Both the position numbers and the translations under genes were made by a program. From the NCBI GenBank assembly GCA_963377175.1, contig CAUJNA010000599.1, positions 1-64,000 on the forward strand: DNA of 64,000 bases, written 5' to 3'. This DNA is from Effrenium voratum. Taxonomy: Eukaryota; Sar; Dinophyceae; Suessiales; Symbiodiniaceae. The notes under the pieces are model-generated. The model made no database searches. It was not told the origin of the DNA and worked only from the letters and a program-made list of their open reading frames with translations. Of the stretch, positions 1-10,146 are shown in pieces (within the stretch, counting starts at the first letter, position 1; each line of letters starts with the position of its first letter).

Positions 1-3000
1 AGAAGGTGACATGCGCTAAACAGCACCTGCTTAGATGTCTATTTACCAGAAATGAAGGGCCATGGCTAAACTGGACCAAACTCAGCAAACCGAAAAGGTC
101 CATTCGCTTTGGGCCGGGGCATAGAAAGCTTCCGACAAAGTTTCAGGTCCTCCTCCCAGCTAGGTTGAAACAAGGATCATGGGGGCTGGGGGGGAGGGAG
201 GAGCTTAAGGCCCTATTTAGGGCTTATTTGGGCTCCCCCTCCCCTCCCTCCCCCGCAAGCCCCATGAAAGGAACCCTAGGGAACACTCAGTTTGGCAACC
301 TGCTAGTACCCAAGTAACTTAATGAGTACCCCGAAGTGGATTCACGCCAGTTTCCTGACAAAACCTTTAACTCTGGTCAGCGATTAACAGAAGGGTTTCA
401 AATTCAGGAGAGCTGAGCGTACTTATTCAGCTCCTTGGTCTGAGAATTGCACTACTAAGGAAATACTAAGCCAGTGCTAAGCTAAACCACTACTATATAG
501 CAATTGCTTGGTTGGACACTACTTGGCAGGGCCTCTGACCCCCAATTTACTTTAGCGGGTTCCTCAATTGACTCCCCTCAAAGTGACTCTTTGTTTGGGT
601 TCCGCCTTTATAAATCAGTGATCCACATTAGCGCACAACTTGTGACTCATCGAGACCTCAAGGCACGCCTTCGGCCGAGGCTCGTCACCTCCCTCAATGC
701 GCGCTTGGTGGAGCGGGGGTCTGACTTCGCGCCCAAGTTCTGCCGCACCAAGGAAGCCAACGGATGGTCCTCGGGTCCCAACCCCCTGGCCGCTAACCCC
801 CTCTTTCCCTAGCTTCCTTAAAATTTGCCACAAAATGGCTGTAAGCTTGCAGCCGGCAGATAGCCCATGTACGCGGAATCTAGCTCAGGGCAACACCCAG
901 TCAATATACAGAATCCGGATTCTTCGAGTAAAGCAGCAAACCCAGGAATACATTACCTATGCTCCACCCTTCAAAAAACATGTTGGCACAGCTCATCACG
1001 GCCCCGCAACTGAGCCACCCCCGGATCAACTGTGGGTATCTAGCATGCTTTGCCGTATCGGGGAGTCTTTGCGCTAGCAGGGTGCTTTGCCTTGTCAAGA
1101 GCCTACTTTGCTTTGTCGAAAGCCTAGCATACTACTTTTCTCAATTGGGGGTCTTTGCGCTAGCAGGGAGGCGGAGACCGAATGTATTCGATGGTTTCGT
1201 GGAAACCGTGCGCCGGATCTGCAACAAACATCTAAATGGGATCAAAAGGGCACACGTCAGAACTATTTCAGTGGAGACGATGGTGCCCCATTCTCCACAA
1301 CCCCTATCCAAACATTTTTTTGGGGCTAGCTTAGGTCCGGTTTTCTCATTTAATCCAATATACTTCACAGATGTTGTCCTGTTATAATTGCATCCAACTG
1401 CCCCACGATGAATTGCAGGTTTGGTTGGCAAACACAAATTTGGGGTAATTCAACCCGTATCCCACCCCAATATAATTTGTGCGTAGGGGGTATGGTTTGA
1501 GGGTAGGTGGGAAGGGGTCGATGAGAAAGCTCGGGGTTCACAATTGGAAAATAATCAGGCATCTCGCTGAGTACCAAATCAAAATCGGTTGATGATAACC
1601 CATGGTTCCCCCAACTAATTGATTAATTAGGTGTTGTGCAGGTGTCTTGTTTATTACAATGCAACAGTTGAACCCCTTGCGATGCAGATTGGAGATTCGG
1701 AGGTGTACCCGGGGTAGCTTCCCAATTACCCTCAACAAAAAGCAGACAAATCCAAACCACCAACTAAGCAAAAAACCGGAGCACCCAGGTAGGTACTCCC
1801 ACTTGCGAGCTTCTTCCATGTTTCCCCCAGGCCCTATGCGGCCTAAGGAGTCTCAGTGATTCGCTGTCAGGGCTCCTCAAAGCAATCAAGTCTAACATGC
1901 ATTTGCTTAAGCCTTCAGGAACAGAGTATGTCCAGTAGTGATAGATGTCCTCTCAGAACGGGGGAACATAAAGCATATTATGAAGCAATGGAAGATAATT
2001 GTCGCTTTTCTTTGCTGAGTTGAAAGGCGGTTTCCCCCACCCCAAGAATCACAAAAACCCTGACCGTTTTCAGGGCTCAGCTTCCCAGGTGCCAATGCAT
2101 TTTGTTGGTCCCCATTGAGCCCCGTACATTACCGGAACGCCCACAAATCATCATGGGTGCGCTACAAAAAAGGGAACCGCAAATTCTCCCCAAACACTGT
2201 AGGCAGCTTGTAGGACAATGACTGAACATGGTCCACACAGGGGAAAACCAAGATGTTAAACATTCGCTTTGGCAGGTGAGCATTTCGTTGCCTTCTTGAC
2301 CAGGGCTTATCACGACGTTTGTCATATTTCCCGTACTTCCTCTCCATGTTTTTACCTATTAAACCCATGTTCACAGTATGGGCCATACAGGGCATACCCA
2401 GCGGAACGCACGTGATACGCACGTGGCGTACACAAGCTCAGGTGCGGGAGGCATGCTCGCAGTGGTGAGCCTCGCCGTCTCCTGAGGCCCCGAAACGGGT
2501 TGGTCAGGTGTGGCTTTTGGTCTAAGTCTTACTCACCAGCTGAGTGGATGGCCCAAAAACAAACTTTATATGTTCCACTAAAATGGTCTTCCCAAAAAGT
2601 CTAAAGTTCATGAACTCAGGAAGTGAGCTTAGGTGGGGGTTTTGGAGGTATGAGTCTTGGAGGTGTGGGCTATGGAGCATAACTTAGAGCAACCATATTC
2701 AGGATGCAAGCAGCACGTGCCCCTGAAACTGTATAGCACCTCCATCTATGACTGAGAATGCCCTTGTACAAGGAGAGATGGCTGGCGGCCGCGACTCAAG
2801 CAAGCAAGAAGGCTGGGGCCATGATTCCGATAAGGTAGTCTGGCAGTCTAATTTCCCAAAGAAGGTCCAGAATGGTCAACTCGCATTTCCGGGGGCAGTC
2901 CGTCTCACTACAGTGCGTGCTGCAAACACCGCAGCGTCTTGACCTGCCAACATATCGATCTGGCTCTGGGATCCACTCGAGGGGAGAAGGGGGTCCCGCA

Positions 3001-3932
3001 ATGATTCAATCTCACATGCTGTCGATTCACAAGCCGCAAGAAGTGCTATGTAAATTCACAGTCCTAACACGACCGGGGGACAAACGACAACGGCCCTAGT
3101 ATTTGTTCAACGCTTGCCCGTCCGTGTGACTGCCTGATCGTTTTACAGGGAGGGCCCCCCAAAGCCATCACAGGCCCAAAGTCCCACGATGAGGTGACTG
3201 CTGAACGTGGCTCGCTTGTTGCAACCGGGCTGTGCTCAGTGCGAAAGAAAGGAAGCAGCCCGTGACCCGTGACTTGATTCAGTTTTCACTTGCTCCACAG
3301 GTCTCCAGGCACTTATTCAGACCATGAAAGTAGGCAACTTACAGAAAGGTATCGCTATAGGACGCTTCAAACCGCCAACTGGCCTGATAGAAAAACACAG
3401 ACTGAAGCCAGACCCTGCGAACAATCCCGTGATGGTTCCCCAAAAACATGCACCCACGAATCATGCCCACCAATGAAACGACCTATGAAAGGACTGAAAA
3501 GGACAGGCACCAAGGTTTTTGCAGTTTCCTTCCAATCCAAATGTCCCTAAAATGTGTCGAGAAAGGTGTCAAGGGATAATCCTAAACACACCACGGCTGA
3601 AATAGATGTGTTCCCCGACTCCAATCTTTGGGGTGACGGGGATAAAACATCTCGCACTTTACATCCCGCCAGAGAAAAAAAAAGCTCACTGTTGGTATTT
3701 ACAGGGAAACACACAAAACAAAACAAGGACAACAACTTGCAGTAGGCCCGGAAGATCGGACAAGCCGGAACAAGAAACAACAACAACAAACAACACGGAC
3801 CCCCGACCCCTTGGGGGCAACCCAACCCCAGATATGTTTTTGTTCGTACCCCTGGATTCGGGGGGTCAAAGCCCTCAAAGACGGCACCGGCTACTGCCTG
3901 ATGGGTTTTTCGGTTCAAAACCGCGGGCTATC
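1..3932. other. Left flank, no gene recognised
   Basis: No coding region with recognisable similarity is visible; the ORFs are short and low in complexity. Local structure includes a G-rich/C-rich inverted repeat at about 187-255. An 18-bp word (GTCTTTGCGCTAGCAGGG) occurs twice, near 1065 and 1151. A segment at about 50-110 resembles 51,395-51,475 (both read ...AAAAAGGTC/AAAGGTC, then ATTCGCTTTGGG), which suggests a dispersed repeat in both flanks. The frame at about 650-770 on the plus strand is open but unsupported. Confidence 0.4.
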
Positions 3933-3986
3933 CTTCAGGTTCTCGTCCATGTCCTCCGGGTCCTCCGAGAGGTCGGAGGCCACCGC
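3933..3986 (-). CDS. Putative host exon (acidic, 18 codons)
   Basis: In the minus direction CTCTCCAG precedes an open 54-nt block encoding the acidic peptide AVASDLSEDPEDMDENLK. It is followed by AAG then GATAGC, a GA-type donor of the kind known in dinoflagellate introns. The block is phase 0 at both ends. The candidate exon at 4231-4281 lies upstream, with a 244-nt GT-AG intron between. The product is unknown. Support is only from splice-like borders and codon character, so a chance open block is possible. Confidence 0.4.
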
Positions 3987-4230
3987 CTGGAGAGATCCCG
4001 GTTGAAAACCTGGAGAAAACCTAGAAAACCTGGGGAAAACCCAAGAAAACCTGGAGCAAACCAACAAAACCCCAGAAAAGTTTCCCCCCAGTTCCCTGTG
4101 CACCATTCAGCCATGGGAGTAGTGAGGGGCTGGAAACCAGCAGGCTTCAGCTGGTGCCCTGTGGAACCATTTGGCAAGCAAGCTGACCTAAAACCAGACA
4201 CCAAGGTCTGTGGTCAACTTCGCCCCGCAC

Positions 4231-4281
4231 CTGCGCCACCACCGCGGAACAGTGGAGGGCTCGGGCCTCCCTGCCCACAGC
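4231..4281 (-). CDS. Putative host exon (17 codons)
   Basis: On the minus strand CCTTCAG precedes 51 nt encoding AVGREARALHCSAVVAQ, and GCGCAG is followed by GTGCGG, a canonical GT donor. It has the same phase and strand as the exon candidate at 3933-3986. It lies about 640 bp from the outer retroelement. With exon-like blocks on the same strand to the right of that element, it may belong to a host gene that the element interrupts. The protein is not recognised. Confidence 0.4.
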
Positions 4282-4915
4282 CTGAAGGCGAGTGTTCCCT
4301 TGTTTCCCATTGGATTTAGTTTGAAGACAGACCACTAAGAAAAATACTTTCTTAATTGTTCATGAGGAGGCCTTCTTATTTGAAGACATACCACGACCAA
4401 AGTATGTAACCTTTTGTCTTCATGAGGAGAACAAAGTAAGGCCACGTAAGTCACACGGTGGGAAATGTGGAGCCGGCAAGGTCACCACTTAGTAATGAAT
4501 CAAAGCATGACTACACGGATGGACAAAATCCAATTCACACTGGCTATTTATGAGTTCCGGAAAATACTCGGACAAACCATCTATCAACTGCAGGATTTGC
4601 TGTCGTGAAGGGGGTCCTGAGGGTCAAGAAGTACGCCAGGAACGATGGACAAAACCAAAGAATAAAATCAACCAGCACACATCAGGCGGAGGGGTTTGGA
4701 TTCCAGCCTGCTGTAAGAGTCAGCTCGAGCACTTTAAAGGCGCCTGAAAAGTGTGTTGGTGCCCTTTGACCAGCTGGGGAACAACATGTGCTTCGCTTTT
4801 CGGAAAAGCTGATGCATGTTTGAACACCAAACCCCGCCTAACCCCACCCCGCACCTAAGGGCTGTTGAATGCAAAGGTTCACGGAGGACGGAGCGTCACA
4901 ACTGTTTCTACTTAA

Positions 4916-4920
4916 GATTA
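4916..4920. repeat. Target-site duplication GATTA, left copy (outer element)
   Basis: GATTA immediately precedes the TGTGATT start of the left LTR. The same five bases follow the right LTR at 47193-47197. A 5-bp duplication is standard for LTR retrotransposon integrases and fixes the outer borders. Confidence 0.93.
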
Positions 4921-5387
4921 TGTGATTCGGGCACGAGCCTGTGCCCAGGCAATGGGTAAGTTGGGGTAAACAAGCCACAAAAGAAAGGTTCCCCAAAAGC
5001 AAACCAATCCCCGGTCCCAAAGATCAGGGTTTCCCACACACCAGAGAACAACAACCAAAGGAAAACAAACCAAACAAGAAAAGGGTTAACCCGCAACCTT
5101 GGTCGACAACAGGCCGCACGACTGGTCCCTACCAACCTGGCGGCGGCCCGAGGTCTCTTTCTCCCCCGAGATGCCGTCGGTCGACGCAGGGGTTCGGCGA
5201 CGCCCATAGGCGCGACGGAACCCAAAACTTGAGCCAAAACACTCTTTCTCCCCCGAGATGCCGTCGGTCGACGCAGGGGTTCGGCGACGCCCATAGGCGC
5301 GACGGAACCCAAAACTTGAGCCAAAACACCACAGGTCGGTCACTAACGCGACATCCCTGATGATGATATTAACCATGGCTAATCACA
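4921..5387 (-). repeat. 3' LTR of the outer element
   Basis: This 467-bp repeat is matched by 46810-47192 (383 bp). It begins TGTGATT and ends AATCACA, so its termini are inverted repeats. The length difference is an 87-bp tandem duplication here, less a TCG triplet present only in the right LTR. It includes a sense-strand hairpin with a GTTA loop at about 5338-5351, the family described for the whole element. Confidence 0.95.
5155..5328. repeat. 87-bp tandem duplication inside the 3' LTR
   Basis: Two perfect-looking 87-bp copies (5155-5241 and 5242-5328) start with CTCTTTCTCCCCCGAG. The 5' LTR holds one copy with an extra TCG. The duplication lies in the first half of the LTR in sense orientation, where U3 control sequence would be expected. 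Confidence 0.92.
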
Positions 5388-5395
5388 CCCCCCTC
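5388..5395 (-). promoter_or_regulatory. Polypurine tract, outer element
   Basis: In sense orientation GAGGGGGG directly abuts the TG of the 3' LTR. A purine run here is the usual plus-strand primer for reverse transcription. It is short, and the assignment rests on position and composition. Confidence 0.6.
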
Positions 5396-5969
5396 ACGAG
5401 GAGCCCGTCCTATGACGGGTGGAGCGTGCCATTTACTGATAGGATTTAACTGCTCGCATGTGTCCGCAAACAGCTGGACACTACCGCCGTCAGCGGTGGA
5501 GCAAACCCACAAAGGCAGTTGCGCGACATCCCGGGCATTAAATTCCCGCCACCACCCCGAATTAATCGGGGTAACGCTGTCCAACACACCTTGTGGAAGA
5601 GTCCACATGACGGCACTAGGCCACAACTGTTTGCATCAACAATGCAAGAAGTTTAATTCTTATCAGAAGCCATGAAAAGAAGATAACGTATGTCCATTTA
5701 GTACCCTCGCCTAACGGCAAGAGGTACTCCTGACCATGCGTACCTGAAAAATGCTTGAATTCCGCAAACCCGGGAGTAACCCCCCATCAGTTTGCTTTCC
5801 CTCTCACTCATACTGCTTCCTGATGAACACGTCCAGCAGCCCAGCAGCGGTATGGGAGAGACATGACCTCCGCGCCTCAGCGGTCCGGGAGGAACATCAC
5901 CACCTCCGCACCGCGCCGACCATTGGAGAATGGACGCAAGCCTATCGGCCGCAACCCTCGTGACTCAGC
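5388..5969 (-). other. 3' non-coding region of the outer element
   Basis: About 580 bp between the stop of the last ORF and the 3' LTR, with no credible ORF. It contains at least one family hairpin outside coding sequence: near 5709-5718, GCC-TAAC-GGC lies inside a longer imperfect stem with GTACC and GAGGTAC arms. It also contains the polypurine tract. Confidence 0.6.
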
Positions 5970-8021
5970 CTACCGGCTATCGTCACGTCTCCTCCGGTCA
6001 CGTCCGCCCCGCGCACGGTCCCTATCACGATCCCTTTCGGATCTCCTGCGATCATCTCGCCTTCGATCCCGCTCCCGATCGAGTGAATCATCATCACGAC
6101 GATCACGAGCATCGTCCCTCCTCCTGTCGCGATCATCCTCGCGCCGCGGACGATATCTGCGCCTCCTCGACTCTCTGGAATCTCTGGTGTCCACGGTCCT
6201 AACGGACCTCCGAGAAGGAGTACGGGAAATATCCGATTCCCTACGCCTCCTCCCAGATTGAGAGTTCGTCACGATCTGGTTGAGAGCTTCCAGTGCCGAC
6301 GCGTCCTCACCATTTCTGATGAAATCCCTAACCTGCCTGTTCAGCACTCTGTTGGTGGAGATCGTCAAGAAAGCGTCCACCACCGAACTCTCAGGCAGCA
6401 CCAGGAAGTGACCCTCCACCGGGCTCGCCGCAGCCCGCTCAGCAGACTGCAGCCGGATCTCCCCGCCTACAGGCTTCTTTGCCATCGCCTTGGAGGCAGT
6501 CAAAGGCGCTACCGCATCCTTTGCCGAAGATCTGCCAAGCGCGGAGTGAAGATCATCCCCGCTAGCTTCTCTCGCTGCCGCACCTGGTCTGCTGTCGACG
6601 TCGCCAGGCCTCGTGGATGCCTCCCGCTTTGTCGACTCCTTCGCAGCCTCGTCGGGATCCCAACGGGACTTCCTTTCTCTCTTCTGCCCTTCGGCCGACC
6701 CGCGGCTACCGCCGGGAGCGTCACCTCCGCCTGTCTTCTCCTTCTTGACCTCAACCTTCGGTTCGGCCTGCTTCGTCTCCTTAGCCACAGCTTTTGGAGC
6801 CGGAGCACTCCTCGCCTCAGATGCCGAAGCAGCCTTCCCTTTCGGCTCTGCCTTAGGAACCGGGGTCACTTTAGCCTTGGCACTCGGCCTGGCCCCTTCA
6901 ACCACCATCTCGGCCCAAGACTTCTTCGGCTGAGCTGCTGCTGCATCAACCTCCATCGGAGCAGGTCCAGCGTCATCCTTCGCCTTTGGGACGGATGGGC
7001 TACCGCCCTTACCGGATCCTTTACCCGGCACTTCACCTGATTTTGGTGGCGGGCCGGAAGGACTACCGCCCTTACCGCCCTTTTCCCCCTTTTTCCCTTT
7101 TCCTTTTCCGCCCTTGGGGACCGGCTCCTGCTTGGGACCAGGACCCGGCGCAGCATGATGCACCGATTGGAGTCCCTCGATGTCCACGTTCAAAGGTTCG
7201 GGTTGACGACCGTCAAGAACCGTCCTCCCCCTTTCGTCACTAACGTAGACGAACGGGTCACGGAAGGGTGCGGGAGGCTCCGACTGTCCGGCGCTGATCG
7301 CCTTCTGCACCTTGGCTATCGCCTCCTTCAACCTCTTCTTCTCCTCGTACCCCGTCTCCGATACCATGTACTTCCTGAGCTGCGAAATCAACGCATGACT
7401 CTCCAGGATGTCCACGTCCTTTCGATGGGTCGGGTACAATGGGGTCAGATGACCAGCCGCAGAACCAATCACGTATGCCATCGGAATATAGAATGACAAG
7501 TACGTGTCATGACGAGCGAACGTCCTAACGGAAGTCGTCATACGCCTACCCCACTGAGCAGCGTGTCTTGGGTTGGCCCGGAAGTACTCCGTGACCGACT
7601 CAAATCTATCGACTTGGTTGGGCTTGATCAGGTGCTTCGCCACCCACTTCTCCACAAACGCATCCGAGGCCGAAATCCCGGACACATAGGAGAATTGGAA
7701 GAGCACCTTCGCCAGCTCATCCCACGCCGCATCGACACCTCCCGTGTCTTCACCAAGATAAGGGGGAAGTCTGATGCCGCTCTGCACCGTCATCCTTAGA
7801 TCGGATGCCATCGAATAGGAAATCAAATTCCTCTTGATGACTCCGACCACTTCGGAGGGAATTCTCCTGGGCTTGAACTGCCCATGGTCCTCACCCACTC
7901 CGGCACGATGTGGCACGTTTCGAAGTCCTTTTCCTCCGCGTTGGGGATAAAGTTCGGGTAAAAGACCGGGAGCGCGCACCCGGGACACAAGTGCATCCCA
8001 TTCGGCATCAATTCCGCGCAC
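5970..8021 (-). CDS. Outer element terminal ORF, Arg/Asp/Ser-rich tail, function unknown
   Basis: The frame has 683 codons. Residues ~45-230 look globular (after KPRRIPSEVVGVIKRN). Residues ~270-350 are rich in Gly, Lys and Pro (KGGKGKGKKGEKGGKGG), and the middle is Ala/Lys/Glu-rich. The last ~90 residues are almost entirely R, D, S and E, like the RS/RD tails of RNA-binding splicing proteins. The first ~45 codons overlap the preceding frame (7823-8236). The natural reading probably enters this frame by a -1 shift near 7880, because the preceding frame's continuation after VRTMG becomes Ser/Pro-rich while this one becomes regular. It is not a known retroelement family. The basic tail suggests RNA or nucleoprotein binding (inference). 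Confidence 0.6.
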   Translation of the reverse strand: MRGIDAEWDALVSRVRAPGLLPELYPQRGGKGLRNVPHRAGVGEDHGQFKPRRIPSEVVGVIKRNLISYSMASDLRMTVQSGIRLPPYLGEDTGGVDAAWDELAKVLFQFSYVSGISASDAFVEKWVAKHLIKPNQVDRFESVTEYFRANPRHAAQWGRRMTTSVRTFARHDTYLSFYIPMAYVIGSAAGHLTPLYPTHRKDVDILESHALISQLRKYMVSETGYEEKKRLKEAIAKVQKAISAGQSEPPAPFRDPFVYVSDERGRTVLDGRQPEPLNVDIEGLQSVHHAAPGPGPKQEPVPKGGKGKGKKGEKGGKGGSPSGPPPKSGEVPGKGSGKGGSPSVPKAKDDAGPAPMEVDAAAAQPKKSWAEMVVEGARPSAKAKVTPVPKAEPKGKAASASEARSAPAPKAVAKETKQAEPKVEVKKEKTGGGDAPGGSRGSAEGQKRERKSRWDPDEAAKESTKREASTRPGDVDSRPGAAAREASGDDLHSALGRSSAKDAVAPLTASKAMAKKPVGGEIRLQSAERAAASPVEGHFLVLPESSVVDAFLTISTNRVLNRQVRDFIRNGEDASALEALNQIVTNSQSGRRRRESDISRTPSRRSVRTVDTRDSRESRRRRYRPRREDDRDRRRDDARDRRDDDSLDRERDRRRDDRRRSERDRDRDRARGGRDRRRRDDSR

Positions 8022-8236
8022 CTCAAACAGAACGTGGCAGTCACATTCAGCCTGACCTCTTCCCGTGATCGCTTGTGCTCTCCCCTAACGGGGGTGAAGT
8101 CACCGTAGTCCCATGCCCGATGGTACACTATCGTGTAATCATCGTACATATACGCCGCCTTCCAAGCCCCCATGTGGATCTCGTTCCTAACGGCATGAGT
8201 CTTCCTTCTCGTCAAAAACGGCGCGGGTCCAACCAA
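7823..8236 (-). CDS. Accessory block fragment with zinc-ribbon motif (outer element)
   Basis: The frame has 137 codons, is in phase with the frame ending at 8243 and is separated from it by a TGA. It contains two CxxC knuckles, CLRCAELMPNGMHLCPGC, at about residues 71-88, typical of a zinc ribbon. The inner element's accessory frame also has a Cys-rich zinc-ribbon-like stretch near residues 1625-1645, so the two accessory blocks may share this module. The C-terminal ~20 residues look out of frame, and the block probably continues into the 5970-8021 frame through a -1 shift. Function unknown. Confidence 0.5.
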   Translation of the reverse strand: MVGPAPFLTRRKTHAVRNEIHMGAWKAAYMYDDYTIVYHRAWDYGDFTPVRGEHKRSREEVRLNVTATFCLRCAELMPNGMHLCPGCALPVFYPNFIPNAEEKDFETCHIVPEWVRTMGSSSPGEFPPKWSESSRGI

Positions 8237-8275
8237 GGTCCTTCACGTCAAAAACACGGGTCCAACCAAGGACCA
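8180..8275 (-). repeat. Short tandem duplication creating an in-frame TGA
   Basis: Two adjacent near-copies of a segment of about 33 bp (plus strand CGTCAAAAAC...GGGTCCAACCAAGG) lie here. Each encodes LVGP followed by FLT in the accessory frame. At the first unit in sense direction, FLT is followed by TGA (8243). The duplication either disabled the frame or the stop is read through. Confidence 0.7.
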
Positions 8276-8782
8276 GTGCACCCGAAGATCCACCATTACC
8301 ACCACGTACCTACCGGAGTAGTTCCGCAGCCTGTCCCTGACATACCACGAAGGCGATACCTCAGCATCCGGCGCCATGGCTCCCACAAGTGGGATCAGGC
8401 CCTCATCCTGCCTACCATCCCCAATGGTCTCGTACACATCGGGCCTCGTGATCAATATCTCGATCATGGCCTTTCCATTTCGCCTCACCCTTTGGAGCTG
8501 AACCGCCTTCCGAAAGTCCGAGAACTTCATGATGACGTATCCCACCATGGGGAGTTCATTCCAATGCATCTCATACATTAGAGATCCGCCAGGTGCATCT
8601 TCCTGAGTATACCTGTGCCTAACGGCACTGTAACTCAAGTCGCGTCCGATCCGCGTGTGCCTAACGGCAACCAACCTGGTGCTCTCCTTGAGGAGAACGC
8701 CATCCCCGTCGTACATGACCATGAGCATCGCCTCCACTTGCCCTATCGGGAAAGCTTTAGCGTCGGAATGAAGAACTTCCAA
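8243..8782 (-). CDS. Accessory block fragment (outer element)
   Basis: The frame has up to 179 codons and is -1 relative to the upstream frame ending at 8743. The initial codon at 8782 is TTG, so independent initiation is unlikely. The overlap lies at a CCC-GATA-GGG family hairpin, in which the upstream frame meets TAG. The mixed alpha/beta composition looks like real protein (MYEMHWNELPMVGYVIMKF). No family recognised. It is probably part of one long accessory protein that starts at 33034. Confidence 0.5.
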   Translation of the reverse strand: MEVLHSDAKAFPIGQVEAMLMVMYDGDGVLLKESTRLVAVRHTRIGRDLSYSAVRHRYTQEDAPGGSLMYEMHWNELPMVGYVIMKFSDFRKAVQLQRVRRNGKAMIEILITRPDVYETIGDGRQDEGLIPLVGAMAPDAEVSPSWYVRDRLRNYSGRYVVVMVDLRVHWSLVGPVFLT

Positions 8783-9171
8783 GACATCTCAGCGTTCTCC
8801 ATACCCGAAATCTCCTTCAGGAACCAGATGGCCTGGTCACTTTTCACCCAGTTTCCAGCCTCGCGTCCGGTCTCCTTCAGCACACGTTCCTCGAATAACT
8901 CCGAGACTCTCTTTGAATTGATGACCAAGCCGTCGAAATCGCACGAGAGCAGTCTCATCAACTCCTTCGCCGCCTCCCGTCCTGCAACAGTGCCCACGGT
9001 CTCCTCGTAGTTCGGGAGGTATTCACCCAACCTCGTCTTCGAGGGAACCACAATCTGGCAAGTGACGGCCTCATCAGGGATAACTCCCGTTTCCCTTAAC
9101 TCCGGATTGATCTCTCGCCTATCGGCAAGATAATCCTCCTTCCCATCCAGTATCACAAGATTGTAGGTCAT
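8743..9171 (-). CDS. Accessory protein, part downstream of the nested insertion
   Basis: This is the continuation of the frame 33034-27261. When the inner element and one GTCAT copy are removed, the phase matches exactly: both sides share the Met-Thr codons formed by the target duplication. It encodes a regular globular sequence (NLVILDGKEDYLADRREINP...) and ends at a TAG near 8743, where the coding character moves to the -1 frame. No domain recognised. Two family hairpins lie within it (near 9114 and 8740). Confidence 0.65.
   Translation of the reverse strand: MTYNLVILDGKEDYLADRREINPELRETGVIPDEAVTCQIVVPSKTRLGEYLPNYEETVGTVAGREAAKELMRLLSCDFDGLVINSKRVSELFEERVLKETGREAGNWVKSDQAIWFLKEISGMENAEMSWKFFIPTLKLSR
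9167..9171. repeat. Target-site duplication GTCAT, left copy (inner element)
   Basis: GTCAT immediately precedes the inner 3' LTR. The same five bases follow the inner 5' LTR at 27261-27265. Confidence 0.95.
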
Positions 9172-9520
9172 TGTCAAGAGACGGCAAGGTGACGTCCCGT
9201 GGGACGCTATGCACCGAACCCTCAAGCTGTAATACCAACCACGTAGAAAGGTGTATACGGACGATGCCGTTATAGCCGAACCCGTGTAAACGTTGTAAGG
9301 GAGAAGGAATGATAGTTACAACAGTAGTCCTGACAAATGCAGCGCAAGCGAAGTGTTTTCGCTCTCAATGCCGATCACGTATGTATGCAGTCACACATCA
9401 GATCTTGAACCTCAATTGTGTCTTGAGCCAAATGGCGATCAATGGAACTTGGGAAGCAACACCAACAAGGACCTCAGAACAGCTACCCAATTTCGGCACG
9501 GGGCCTAGAGGGTTTTAACA
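9172..9520 (-). repeat. 3' LTR of the inner element
   Basis: This 349-bp direct repeat of 26912-27260 starts TGTCAAGAG and ends TTTTAACA on the plus strand, so the sense LTR is TGTTAAAA...CTTGACA. There is a single mismatch to its partner. Confidence 0.97.
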
Positions 9521-9528
9521 TCCCCCAT
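9521..9528 (-). promoter_or_regulatory. Polypurine tract, inner element
   Basis: The sense strand reads ATGGGGGA directly against the TG of the 3' LTR. The purine run is short. The assignment is by position. Confidence 0.55.
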
Positions 9529-10112
9529 TTGGGTCGCATTGTTCATCATGCGGTCCAAACACCACAAAACGTTCCACTGGCCACGGCTTCAACTACGAAA
9601 TCGTGTCGTGCATTCTTTTACTTGCTATCACTACACCGTTCATTCGCTGTGAAACATGCCGGGTTCGATTGTACGAAAAGTGAAACATTCATCCTCCAAT
9701 CGAAGCACACATCCATATGCAGGTGTATATAATACACAATCGTCGCGTCATTTGACCACCAATGAACAATCCAGCTGCCGCATTTGCGCATCGCGCAGCT
9801 GTCATCCATAAATGGGTTGGCCGAAAAAAGTCCACCAGAGGCGCCTGCTCGCAATCGGTCTGCATAATTCCGGCAAAGAAACATCGGTGAGTAATCAATG
9901 CAAATCATAGCCATTCCAGATACCATGGACAATGCATAAATAATGAAAAGATATCATCTATAAGGTAATAGTTCCATCCATGAATATCCAGAGCGTCATA
10001 GTCATCGGAATATGTAACCATGTACACACCCAATCATCTTGGACACATGAATATAAATCATGACATAAGTCGTTCCACCGAAACAGTGTCGATGTGACGC
10101 AAGTAACAGATG

Positions 10113-10123
10113 GGGACTGACCC
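10113..10123 (-). repeat. Inner-family hairpin core 1 (non-coding)
   Basis: The sense core is GGG-TCAGT-CCC. An outer stem GATG/CATC forms after an unpaired T on the 5' side. It lies 3' of the last stop codon. Confidence 0.75.
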
Positions 10124-10146
10124 ACATCGTACCGCAATCAGCATCT

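Larger units (their letters stand above)
9521..10146 (-). other. 3' non-coding region of the inner element
   Basis: About 626 bp between the stop of the Tpt1-containing frame and the 3' LTR, with no credible ORF. It carries one inner-family hairpin (core 10113-10123) outside coding sequence, which argues that the motif matters as RNA or DNA and not as peptide. Confidence 0.65.

Noticed and set aside
3606..4319. Plus-strand ORF of 237 codons in the left flank
   Set aside because: Low-complexity translation containing an AAAACCTGG-type repeat; splice-like minus-strand blocks in the same region look more credible.
5863..7040. Long plus-strand ORFs opposite the RS-rich ORF (132 and 260 codons)
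   Set aside because: Ser/Arg/Leu-rich shadows of the minus-strand frame with no independent features.
8743..9225. Independent start of the accessory fragment inside the inner LTR
   Set aside because: The first codons lie in LTR sequence. Phase continuity with 27261-33034 across the target duplication shows it is the tail of the split frame.
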